Source: Tubulanus polymorphus (taxonomy: Eukaryota; Nemertea; Palaeonemertea; Tubulaniformes; Tubulanidae). Taken from it: a stretch of DNA of 64,000 bases. The position numbers and the translations under genes were made by a program. Location of the stretch: the NCBI RefSeq assembly GCF_964204645.1, contig NC_134026.1:8629450-8693449 (forward strand). Reading direction: 5' to 3'. Below, one piece after another: positions 14,096 to 24,591 of the stretch. Each line of letters begins with the position of its first letter. Position 1 is the first letter of the stretch. The notes under the pieces are model-generated. The model was given only the letters and a program-made list of their open reading frames with translations. It was not told the DNA's origin and did no database searches.

Positions 14096-15069
14096 TATCG
14101 GTTATCCCCGTATGAAGTTGTATCTTGTTTGTTATTGACGTGTATACCGGTACGTAGATAGTGCGTACCGGAATGTATTACCTCAAGCCTTTCCACAATA
14201 CAGTCAACCCTTGATATACCGGCCTCGCATATACCACCACCGCCAGGTTTTCTTAATCTGCATCTTTAAACAAATGCATAGTAAAACACCCCCGATATAG
14301 CGCCATACTCGCTGTGCTGCCAAAATCGTTCTGCACCGATGTGGGCTGTAGTAGCTACTAGGTAAACACAGTACTACTTGAATGTCATCGATAGGAAAGA
14401 TTTCATCCTTCAAGGATCGAATAGAATGGAGGACTTCTGTGCAGTCATCCGTCATACGTAATACATGTATAACCGACAAATTTCGATAAACTTGTCTTCA
14501 AATGCATTTTTACTTCACCTTAGAATGTCACATTATGTCTTTACACAGTTTACCACAAAGTAACTTTCGACCGTTCTCCTTCGCATGAACACTGAGGGAA
14601 TGTGGTTTTGTACCAGGGGCCGGTTGCGTAGTCATGGCTTAGACTTAAGACCAGTCTAAGACCAACTTAATTTATAGCCAATCTCCCAACTTTAGACCAG
14701 TCTTAAGATTTAAGACCACTTTTAGGACTTAAGTCACGACTGTGCAACTGGCCCTGTTCCACTAATTATGTACATCCATACATAATTAGTGGAATTCAGT
14801 TTTTGGAATTTTGTTTTTACTTAAGATACCCAATTGTAAAAAATCCTTGATAGAAACTTGATATCTGTTGTCTTTGATTTAAAAAAAAACAATTTCTAAG
14901 ATATGCTTCATAAGGGTATTATGCTTCATATACTTTGAGTTGTAATAAGAATAATTTCGAAGTAGCAATATAAATACGACTTTAGCTTATATTTTGTACA
15001 TATTGTGTATATATTTTTACAATAAAATATGTGCTTTAAAATTAAAAGATTCGAAGTCTTCTTGAATTT
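14096..15069. other. INTS2 3'UTR and downstream DNA
   Basis: The region downstream of the INTS2 stop has no protein-like ORF. A MITE sits at 14615-14756. The first strong AATAAA is at 15021-15026, about 930 bp past the stop, and is the best candidate poly(A) signal for INTS2. It lies just before the MULE-like element. Confidence 0.45.
14615..14756. mobile_element. Palindromic MITE, family 1, copy 1
   Basis: This is a 142-bp element with inverted ends: CAGGGGCCGGTTGCGTAGTC on the left and the reverse complement of CAGGGCCAGTTGCACAGTCG on the right. The interior is full of CTTAAGACCAGTCTTAAG-type palindromes. Sister copies are at 27533-27664 and 43476-43610. Confidence 0.7.
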
Positions 15070-15949
15070 CCTTGAAAGGGTCGTCATTAGTTCCAAGACG
15101 AGTTTGTCGATGACGTCATATATAAATAATAACATAACCACGTGCGTCCTGGTACGCGCTCTTATCTGTTAGAGCAGTTGGAAATGTCTATTTCAACTTG
15201 ACTTGAGAGAGAGCATCAGACCGTGGCCTAGCCCAGTCGGGCTTGATAGTAAATACCTGATAAAAGTCTTATCAGGACTAGAAAGGACTGGCAGTTGACC
15301 TAAAACATCGTTTTTTAATCCATTCTTTACTGTAATGAAGGATTGCAAAAGACATGTCGGTCTGAATCGAACTCTACTGAGAAGGCTTAATCAAGAAGAA
15401 AAATAAAGAATGTTTTGTTTCGTGTGTTATGTTTTTTTCTGAAATCTCTTATGATAAGCTATCAGTTAGTTCATACTACTGAAATAGGACAGGGTTTCGA
15501 ATTGATATTTTCAGTAGACCCAGTTTCACATATCATACTGAATTTAAGACGAATTGAAGAACTTTGAACTATTCTATGATTCCGGCTATTGTTGAATGGG
15601 TATCTAAAAACACATCAATAGTCTACTAGCAAGAGTTATTTGATTTTATCATTATAAGTCTTGCAAGAAAATAAACATTACTACTTCTACGCAAGTAAAT
15701 AATTCATTTTTTTTATTTACAAACTAGTGGTTATTCGTTTTTGAATAATGTTGAACAAAGAATCATCAAAAGATGATAACGAAGGAAAAGATTGCGGCAA
15801 TTTGTTTATGATCATACAATTCGGCGCACAGAATTTGTTGAATAAAGTCTTTGTATTTAAATCTGTTCCTCACGCACGTGGTTATGTTATTATTTACCAA
15901 TGACGTCATCGACAAACTCGTCTTGGAACTAATGACGACCCCTTGAAAG
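15070..15949. mobile_element. MULE-like non-autonomous DNA transposon with 9-bp target duplications
   Basis: Terminal inverted repeats of about 70 bp (15079-15147 and 15871-15940) start GGTCGTCATTAG and are near perfect, including the shared CCAAGACGAGTTTGTCGATG segment. The element (15079-15940, 862 bp) is bounded by identical 9-bp CCTTGAAAG at 15070-15078 and 15941-15949. Long TIRs plus a 9-bp duplication are typical of the Mutator (MULE) superfamily. No transposase ORF is visible, so it would need mobilisation in trans. A nested repeat related to 38836-38967 lies at about 15183-15303. The near-identity of the TIRs and intact duplications suggest recent insertion. Confidence 0.8.
15183..15303 (+). 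repeat. Repeat nested in the MULE-like element
   Basis: It starts AATGTCTATTTCAACTTGAC and continues with a GGCCTAG-CAGTC core, ending at AAAGGACTGGCAGTTGACCT. The same block with both terminal inverted repeats lies at 38836-38967. Here the right inverted repeat is missing. It is either part of the MULE interior or a nested insertion. Confidence 0.6.
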
Positions 15950-17390
15950 TCTCGAGACAGACTGGCTACAGCTTGCTCCCATGACTAGCTTCCATACAGC
16001 CGGGGATACCTCCCGAAACAGCCAAACTATAGCTCCGAAACTTCCATCGCCGCATTTTCAGTGGTATCGGTAAAATTGTTATTCGAAAGATTTCCCATTT
16101 CATGTTTGATTCATGTGCGAATCGCAATAACAGATTCGGTTTTAGTGGCCACTTTTTGACAGCGGGGATTCTGTCGAGAATTTTTAAGCTTATACTTCGC
16201 CAAATAGAACTCTTGACTCGGACGCAGATAATGATTAGAATCTTACGATTGAAACTGAAGGATTGAAACAATACACGGTTGAGTTAATCGGAATATGAAA
16301 ATACGTGTATTTGTGTGGTGTAAATATTGAGCTGACATATGTCTACATATATATTCGTTCATTTAGATCTTCCAGCAACCACGCACGATCGCGAGTATTC
16401 TCTGGAATCTGTGCGTCCCGTATAGAACGAGACTATGTGCATAGAAAAAGATGTGCAAAATTTGATTGATAATGATAAGATATATAATATGAATTTAAAA
16501 CTAAGGATCTAGGTTAACTGGAGGTGTGCCAGGGATACCAGTCTCCTGAAAGATCCATGCATCCGGTATTACGTATATTTCGGAGATTTCCATCGATTTT
16601 TTCTGATTGGAAAATTCGGAGATTAATTGCTGCCGAGTTTCATAACTGATTAAATATTAAAGATATGAAATTACTTCTACACAATTCGGGAAGGAAAACT
16701 GCGTCGTACAGCCATTATTATTTTAGTCGTGCTCCAGTACAGTGCGTTGATTTCTTTTGTTTTTCTGCATAGGAAGGTCATTGCAAATGTTCTTTATTTG
16801 ATAACATATTTATTTCATCAATATTAGAACTCCAAATTCATTTGAAACCACGTCTTCAATACGCTTAAATTTGAAATTTTATTACGCACTTTTTACGCGG
16901 TTTTGGTTCTTTAGTCCTTTAGCAATACTGAATCAAGCAGAATTGTTTGAAATCATGGTGCATGGTCCAGGTGCTGGGCGTCACCAGAAATTTCAGCGGC
17001 GTGGGAGATCAAACCGGCAATAGAATACGAATGCCAAAGGAGCAAACTGATTCCCCAGAGCCGGGGATGTAAGCGCCCCTTCGCGAGAACATTTTGAAAA
17101 TCAGGTGCCTCAGATGAGTTTTCCAGGAATTTAAGCATGCAGTTTCGAATCCAAAAGTGCGTGTTAAAGTGTGACCTCATGAATGAGATAAGCTGAAATT
17201 TCGACCCCACGTTTAGTTAGATTCAATAACTGGGGAGCTAGGGCCTGGACTTTCTTGTTGAAAATTAACTCTACACCAAGCACAAATTAAAACGTAAATA
17301 TTCGATAACCAATATATACGCATTTGAATATTGATATTAACCTATAAAGAATGATTATATGATATCGATACCAAAATATGACCAGAAATC
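15950..17390. other. Intergenic DNA without recognisable genes
   Basis: Two - strand ORFs (15966-16271 and 16953-17210) have no recognisable domain, no splice context and skewed composition, and I treat them as chance. Nothing else could be supported. Confidence 0.4.
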
Positions 17391-17394
17391 ACGC

Positions 17395-17470
17395 ATGCAT
17401 TAACTGCACCTCGGCAAGGATTTGAACTTGATCATATCGTGAGACTCTGCCACGTTCCTCCCTCGGCACG
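17395..17470 (-). repeat. tRNA-derived SINE head, minus strand
   Basis: Read on the - strand, the stretch contains an A-box-like GTGGCAGAGTCTCAC and a B-box-like AAGTTCAAATCCTTGCC. It resembles the element at 59690-59790 (also - strand), which has a better preserved B box. It is probably a diverged SINE. Confidence 0.45.
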
Positions 17471-17559
17471 GATTTGGCATCACAAGGCTCTACCATGTTG
17501 CCCTCTCCATGTCACCTTGATTTGAATCTCTACTGGAGTAGAGGATGCACAATTTACAA

Positions 17560-17935
17560 AGCTTTTAACCGGATTACCTCAAGTCACTTCTCGATGTTCG
17601 ATTCCTTCGCTCTAGTCAATCAAAACAACTAGTCAAGCCAACATCAAACCGCAATTTTGGCGAAAGGGCTTTTCAGATTGCTGGTCCAAGTCTTTGGGAT
17701 GCAATTCCTGATCAAGTTAAATCTAGTCTCACACTCGAATCTTTTGAATCGAATCTTAAAACATATCTTTTTATACGCACCTATTTCCCATGATCTCATT
17801 ATAAATTGTGCCTTTTTAACTTCTGTATTGTCTTGATTTTATTGTAAACATTGTAAAGCGCAGTGATTATTTTATAGTACTGCGCTATAAAAGAAAATGA
17901 ACTATTATTATATTATTATCATATTATTCCAAGGA
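17560..17935 (+). mobile_element. 5'-truncated non-LTR retrotransposon (CR1/L2-like), ORF2 C-terminus and 3' end
   Basis: Translation of the + strand frame ending at the TGA at 17791-17793 gives the motif FGERAFQIAGPSLWDAIPDQ, followed by a SLESFESNLKTYLF-like stretch. This is the conserved C-terminal end of CR1/L2-type reverse transcriptase ORFs. About 50 nt of 3'UTR then lead to TGTAAAGCGCAGTGATTATT, a GCGCTATAA stem and a TTATTA tail. Earlier frames are broken, so it is a dead 5'-truncated copy. A similar 3' tail occurs at 13428-13495. Confidence 0.8.
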
Positions 17936-19017
17936 GCAATTAAATGCATAAACCGTATATGCAGTTGAGCCCATTCCAGTAGAGTTCAACGTAAAACGAA
18001 AAATATAACCCGACTAAAGCACCAATTTTACTACATTCATCATTAGACCGCAGTACATCATAATGAGGACAAACAGTATTCTAACTAATATGATTTACAG
18101 GAAGTTTTGATACGTGTGTGCTTAATGAAAATCTAAAAACAAGAAAAGTTACCTGATAATTCATCTATCTAGGAGATGATATGCAACTCATTCATTATGA
18201 GCTGATACTGTCTGAATGCGGGCCAGGAGGTGTACGTAGTTATGGAAACGTCCCCTACTCGGGAGTTCGTGACCGTGACGGATGCTCTGCAGGCTTAAAA
18301 CTCGGAATTCTCGGAGACAGATTGATGTGTAACAAATAATTCTTTTTTTGATAGTCATCTGTCACCTTGAGTCAGACCTACACACATAGGATTTGATTTA
18401 AAGTAAGTTTTATTTTCCTTTTTAGCGTTTCATCTGAATATCTTGTGGTGTGGGAATATAAAGAAAAATTCGCTAAAATTTCTCATTCTTAACAAACTTC
18501 TTGAATATGTGTATATAATTTGATATTCGAGGATTTTGTTTTGTATTCTACCGATATTTCATATTCAACACATTCGCTGAATAAGGCCAGACTCCCTGCT
18601 CCATCTGAAATTATGGTGACTGGAAATCTGATCTTTTTTTCGGGGCATATTTCATGTACGTATATATGGACAGTTTTTTCTGTGAAACTTGCCGTGCGCG
18701 TATGAAACTTCTCTGAATGGAAGTCATAAATTCAATTGACAATTATTCCTTTCACGGACACGTTAAGGCACCACAGTGCTTAGTACGTAGAAATTCTGTG
18801 CATTCTGTAAATTTTCTGATTTCATCAGAAGCAGCAATCTTCGGTTCTGTGACAACATTGCTAATGCGCGATATTGAACGGATGATGACGAGCACAACAA
18901 AGAATAACGACTCACAGAAAGAAAGCTGTAGATGAGATGTACTTTTCAACTCATTGAAACTTCTACTGATGAATTCATTCGCGTTCAGTGCAATAGAACA
19001 CTCAAACGTGTTTCGAT
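17936..19017. other. Intergenic DNA upstream of GPCR pseudogene
   Basis: I see no gene-like ORF and no clear repeat. The short overlapping ORFs at 18520-18935 have no recognisable motif. Confidence 0.4.
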
Positions 19018-20030
19018 ATGTTTCAGAACAACCACACTACAAGCAGTAGCGTATTGACGACATTTCAACCCAACATGTGTCAAAGGATTAAAACTCGCCC
19101 TATTAACCGGTTTAACCTAGTCAGCATTTCAACGTATTTAGGCTGTTATCTACCGGCGTCAGCACTGGTTATAACATTCAACGCATTCACGTTGATAGTT
19201 CTAAAACGATTTAAATCTGAAAATTATTTTCTCATAAAAGTTCTCGCTATTAACGATCTTTTGTTCATGATCACCACGTTCATTCTTTACGCACTGAGAT
19301 CTGTCTATATCTACGTCGTTTTGGGAGATATTGTGTTTCGCAGGAATGACTGGCATTTTGGTTGGATTTTTATCTCAGTTGCCATGCCGTTTTTCTACAT
19401 ATTTCATATGACGCGTAACTGGTGCACTGTACTGCTCAGTCTGGAGCGGTTAGTCGTCGTATTGTTCCCAATAAAATCTCGTAAAATACCCAAAAAGAAT
19501 ATATCAGCATGGTTAATCGCATTCATTTCACTTCTTAGTTTTTGCGGGCATTTCATTCAATTTCTACCCGACTCTGGTCTTAGATTTATGAACTGTCCCG
19601 AACGTTGGCCTTATATTATGATTCGCGCAAAGAGATATCGCTACTGGCGTGGTTGGTTTAACTATACGAAATGGCATGGCGTATCTGAGCTATTTCTATT
19701 CTTTTATCTTAGTGTCACGTTCCCGATTTGCTTTTTAATTTTCATCAATTCCATTCTTATTTCGGCGACATTCCGTCGTCGGGTTACTCGACGTTCGGAT
19801 CTCGGTGTTACTGATGATGAATCGTCTAGAAGGGAAATGAGAGTTTTTAGTTTTATCGACCGTTTTAGTCGAATAAAATTTATGCCCATATTCAAGTATC
19901 AAAGACTAATCGGCTTAGCATTTTCTATCATCGATTCGTCAGTAAACTTTATCGTGTATTGCACAACGAATGGAAATTCAGAAAAGTAGCTATTGATATT
20001 CTAAACTTTTAAACGAAAAAGAACCTTCTA
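19018..20030 (+). pseudogene. Rhodopsin-like GPCR pseudogene (TM6 deleted, late frameshift)
   Basis: The single-exon frame from ATG 19018 to the stop at 19987-19989 encodes 323 residues with clear TM1-TM5. These include FNAFTLIVLKRF after TM1, the LAINDLLF motif of TM2 (Asp present), SLERLVVVLFP at the TM3 end (ERL in place of DRY), and a TM7-like SSVNFIVYC (NPxxY region). Between the basic third intracellular loop and TM7 no hydrophobic TM6 and no CWxP motif are found in any frame, so a deletion is likely. Right after VYC the reading frame shifts: the +1 frame restores a plausible WKFRKVAIDILNF tail ending at about 20011. Both defects point to a decayed receptor of the class of lineage-specific single-exon orphan receptors. 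The intact relative at 33521 has a similar layout. A function for a six-TM product cannot be excluded. Confidence 0.75.
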
Positions 20031-20454
20031 CTAGTACGAATACATATATAAACATATGTTAAACAATATATCTGTATTCATACTAAATCAATCCCCTTAA
20101 ATATCCTCATTGCGTGGGCGTCCCCAGGAATTTTCAATTCTCCTAAAAATGGCCAAATTCTATATCCAGCTCCATGCACTGTTGTAAATGACTGCTGAAT
20201 ACCGGGATTAGGTCTTTGTGTTCCAGTGACATGACGTACCCTGTATGTTTCTATTGATCTGACATCAGGAAACATAGCGTAGCGAATGAACCCCCTTAAG
20301 TGCTTCTCATAAGTCAGTGTCGAAAAATTTTTGTCCAGATTTTTTCGAAATTTGGATGCAGTTTTGATGATTTTTTTGGAAAATGAACAATTTTGAAAAA
20401 TCATAGGGATCCCATATGCATTTTAATGTATTCTAAGAACAGCACTAAATGCCT

Positions 20455-20506
20455 ATTATTATTATCATTATTATCATTATTATCGTTATCGTTATCGTTA
20501 TCATTG

Positions 20507-20538
<32 letters not shown>

Positions 20539-20565
20539 TTTATTATTATTATTTTACATTAAATA
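20455..20565 (+). repeat. ATT/ATC/GTT microsatellite
   Basis: Imperfect trinucleotide and hexanucleotide repeats (TTATTA, TTATCA, TTATCG) run for about 110 bp. The leucine/serine-rich ORF covering it is an artefact of the repeat. Confidence 0.85.
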
Positions 20566-23254
20566 CATTTTCCAAAAAATCTATATGTTTTTCATTTTTG
20601 ATCCTGTCGGACCTGTGGCGACGTCACGGTTAATTCCCATTTAAGGGCAATTGCCATATTTTAGTGAAAACAAGAATATTTATATGGATTCGAAAAAGTT
20701 ATACCATACTAATGATCAATGGCTATTTGACTGGATATTTGCAGTGTATTTTCATGCAGAAATATTCACGGATTTCTCGTCCCGGTAAAAGATATATGTA
20801 GAGATTTACCGCGTAGTTTCAAACATGTAATTGTGTGAAAATGCCGAATGAGGAATCTCTGTATTCCGGGGAGATTGGTAAAAATGCGATAATAGTGGAT
20901 GGAAGTGTAAATACTGCATTTGAATTTGAATTTGGTATAACTGCTGTACGGTCGACCAAGTTAAATCTGAGTAGAATTCATCATTCACGATAATCGACCC
21001 TTGGAGCTGTGGACTGACTGTATCAATAGACCGACGCAAGTTAAGGCCATGTTTTATTTTTTGCAAATCACATTCTATTGTGCGCGTGAAACGAAATATC
21101 TTCTCTCATAAATCTGATACAATTAACTCAATGTTTTATTATTGTGTTTAGATGAAACTAAATTGAATGTGAATATTTGTTGTACACGAATTCATTCTAA
21201 ATGGTAAAAATGTCTATGTTTTATTTGAACAGATGCAGAAGTTCAATTCATCAAATCACGCTAAAGATTTTACTTTTTTACTTAAAAAAACAGCTTACAA
21301 CGCTCCACCTGAGAGCTTGTTCAGAACTTTGCTAGACACTGCGGGGCTCTACCAAAACTCTCCAAAACTCTTTAAAGCTATGTTTTAACTTTCAAAATTC
21401 TGGCGGCCCTATTTAAATCTACCTTTCTGGTGTCAAAATTGTGATTTAATTCCAAGAAAATGATTATCTGTGATTGGCATCTCATCTAGGAACTAATATT
21501 TTGATTGGCAGATCCCATTAGAATTGATATTTTCATGTATAGTTGTAAGTTGATATAGAATACAAATTTCATATTAACATCGTCGAAGACAACGTTGACA
21601 AAAGCGACGTTTATGTAGATTCTATTTTATTGTACCGTAATTAATCTCACAAATTTTCTTCCTTTGAAACTGCAATTTCGCGTTCGCAGAATCATGCGAT
21701 GCTGTTCATCGCAGACAAAAATAGCCATTGTTCTAATCACTTTGATTCGTGGTGATTTGATACAACACTTATCGTTCTGGTAAACATTCATTTTATTTCT
21801 AAGCGTATACAAATTGTAAACAGATGAATCTGACATGAGTAAAATATCGTATTTACTGCGAAACATGCAGTAGTAGGAACACACGCGTGATGAAATCACG
21901 AACTCGGGTTTCATTATAGGCTCGAGTTTCATACATAATAAATTCACGAGAATTCACTAATCATTACTGCATGCAAAACCCTTAGTAGATAAACTTATGC
22001 ATTGTATGGGGAGCTCATCTGATTTATTAAAAGAATTACGGATCGAAATGCCACAGGCGTGTAACAGACAGTATAAATCAGCCCTTGCCCATCGATTAAA
22101 AGATATAACCTCCGCAGCGGGGGCCAACTAAGAAAATTGGAAAGCCGGGGTCCAGAAGAAAAGAAAAGAAAAGACATTTCTCGAGCGGAGTTGCCATGTC
22201 AAAGGCCTAGCCGGGTACAACCATGTATTAAGATATTTCACTTTTGAATAAATACATCCTAAAAGATGCAAATTCCGAGAGGATGAGTGTCATATTTTCA
22301 CGTTTTAACTACATGAATCTCGTGAGGAAAAGGGCAGCCTCAATGGGAAGGCAGGGGCCCGGACTCCGATACCAACCCTAAATCTACCACTTAACGTGAG
22401 GTCCTTGCTTTGATTCAACTGACTGTGAGCATCAAAACCGTTCTTCGTATATTTTTTTTTTACATACACAGGTTTTATCATGGACTTGTTGTATTTTGAG
22501 TCCATGGTTTTTATCCAACCGAAGACTTACCAGGACTCAATGTCTTAGTGGATTATGGTTATATAGCCATCCATCAAAGAGATTTAAACCGTTCCGAGTT
22601 AGCCACGTTTCCCGACAACGCGAATGTGCTTTTTGTTACTTCTAGAACAGTACGTCACTAACAAATATATCGCACGTTGCATTGCGCGTGCTTCTCGGTA
22701 GTTTGCGTTGGTGATCATCAGTGTTGCGAGATCAGTGCTTTCATGGGTACTTTCACTGATTACCAACTCATGAAAAGGGAATACATGAACTGACCGGGTG
22801 AAAATTATGCGCTTGTCGACGTCATTATTAGCATCATAATTCATCGACGTACTACAAATTTTAGGGCACATCATATCTCATATAAATTTAATTCAATTTA
22901 ATTTCTTTACTTCGTACCGAAGAGTACAACGCTCATTCAGCTGGAAAAAACACGATATTTATAACATGTACAGTATGTGAGACATAAGAAAAGATCCAGT
23001 ATAAGAAAAGATTCAGTATTTTGTATCAATAGTAATACCAGTATGTGTTCTATTAAAGATCTATTTCATGTGATTTATTATATACTTAAACATGTGCAGA
23101 AATAATCTAAAAAGGTGGATACTTCATTATAAGTGAAATTGGTAATCGGATAATTCAGAAGTTCTGAATTGTACCGTACTTTTCATAATTGCTAAACCAA
23201 ATAAAACTATTGTATTACTGTTAGAATAATGTTCATATACATCGATATATAGTA

Positions 23255-23480
23255 TGGGTTCTGCATGAGTCGATGTGCACTACGTCATCAATATTGACCT
23301 TTTCAATCATGAATTTTGGCGCTTATTTTGTTATTAGATACATTTCACGACCCTTATCTCATTTTTGATAAATTTTGATAATCACTTTTGAGACGATGTG
23401 CACTACTACATCATCAATATATCGGCGCTAAGACTGGTTGCCGGTCAATTCTATCCTTTACCGAATATGCCGTAATTTGT
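23255..23480. repeat. Dispersed repeat, family 2, copy 1
   Basis: Shared blocks include GAGTCGATGTGCACTACGTC, the GATAAATTTTGATAAT segment, and GACTGGTTGCCGGTCAATTC. The same order is seen at about 29040-29360 and, more diverged, at about 62010-62290. It is non-coding. Confidence 0.65.
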
Positions 23481-23772
23481 ATCTAGATGATAATTTATCA
23501 TTTTAACACGTTCGCTGCCGATGACGAGATAAATCGTTATGGTGGGTGTACCGCAGTTATATCGTCATCGATTCAACGTCATTTCATAGAATTATGAACG
23601 GTCTGGCAGAGGCGAGAAACCAGCTAACAATCGTCATGCGGTATGAAGAGACAAATATATTGTTGATGGGGGTAACGAAATGTGACAAATGTTTCAAAAA
23701 TTGGTGGAGCTTGGATCTTATTTTTTTTAATGTGGCCCCGGATCAGCCTTTAATTAGCTTAATGTACACAAC

Positions 23773-23922
23773 GCATAGAAACACGGAAAAAAAATGTTTG
23801 ATCTCAGAAACGCTAAGAAACATGTTCTGTCTCCTTTTTTCATGTTTCCCGCGGCGTGTACGTTTACGAGAAAGGAGAACAACGTTTCCGAGATCAAACA
23901 TGTTTGTTTCCGTGTTTCTATG
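23773..23922. mobile_element. Foldback MITE
   Basis: This is a 150-bp inverted repeat. The left arm CATAGAAACACGGAAAAAAA, continuing through TGTTTGATCTCAGAAACG, is answered by the right arm CGTTTCCGAGATCAAACATG, continuing through GTTTCCGTGTTTCTATG. The 168-codon ORF at 23546-24052 runs straight through both arms and is therefore spurious. Confidence 0.8.
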
Positions 23923-24313
23923 GGCCTTACCAGATTTTGAGCAACTAGCCCCGCGATTCTTATTCAATGACAGCATGAGCAGTAAAAAGGAACTATTTGT
24001 AGTTTATTCATATTTGTATCTTACTAACAGAAAAATGGAAATATATTTGTAGCCAATGCAGAGACTCAATGCAGGATCGAGAGGGAAGGAGGGTCCTTCT
24101 CCAGAAAATCATACCCTTCGTATTTTTACGTCTGAAGGCTTTGCTAAATTGTGGATCGAGTTGAATGGCGCGGTACAGTTTAAATCAATTAGAAATGGCA
24201 AAGAAATTGACGCCCCGTAGTACGAATGTATTTACGATACTGTGAAATCAGCAACTGATTTTGTTTTACCACAAATGGATTTCATCGTCACGCAGCGGCG
24301 TTGGTGATGTCAT

Positions 24314-24379
24314 AGAAGGAGAAGAAGAAGGAGAAGAAGGAGAAGGAGAAGGAAAGGAGAATGAGGAGGAGGAGGAGAA
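24314..24379 (+). repeat. Polypurine (GAA/GGA)n tract upstream of opsin
   Basis: About 65 nt of uninterrupted purine (one T-free, C-free run of GAAGGA/GAGGAG units) end about 210 bp upstream of the opsin ATG. Such tracts can form triplex DNA and are variable in length. Any regulatory role is speculation. Confidence 0.8.
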
Positions 24380-24591
24380 CACATTGTGTTGGCGGGTTTC
24401 AACGGTCAATAAGTCACCAGTTGATCTAGGTACCGACAGCTTCTTAATAACCAGTATTTGATTCCATCTTCAGAAGCAGTTAAGATCGTTACGAACATGA
24501 TCAGACGCATTTGTCAGTTAGAGTAATCCGGCACGCGCGTAACTCGCGGTGAAGAAACACGCATATATAAATATCATACGTACCAGGATAC

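Larger units (their letters stand above)
20030..24310. other. Intergenic DNA with simple repeats and MITEs
   Basis: It contains a TTATCA-type microsatellite (20455-20565), a foldback MITE (23773-23922) and a member of a dispersed repeat (about 23255-23480) shared with 29040-29360 and 62010-62290. ORFs at 20078-20404(-), 21627-21947(-) and 22599-22874(-) show no recognisable domain. Confidence 0.45.

Noticed and set aside
20078-20404. 108-codon - strand ORF near the GPCR pseudogene
   Set aside because: No recognisable family. GGGCGTCCCCAGGAATTTTC near its end looks like a transposon terminus but no matching second end was found.
20393-20644. Leu/Ser-rich ORF
   Set aside because: Translation of the TTATCA microsatellite at 20455-20565.
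23546-24052. 168-codon ORF as a protein gene
   Set aside because: It reads through both arms of a foldback MITE (23773-23922) and shows no domain.
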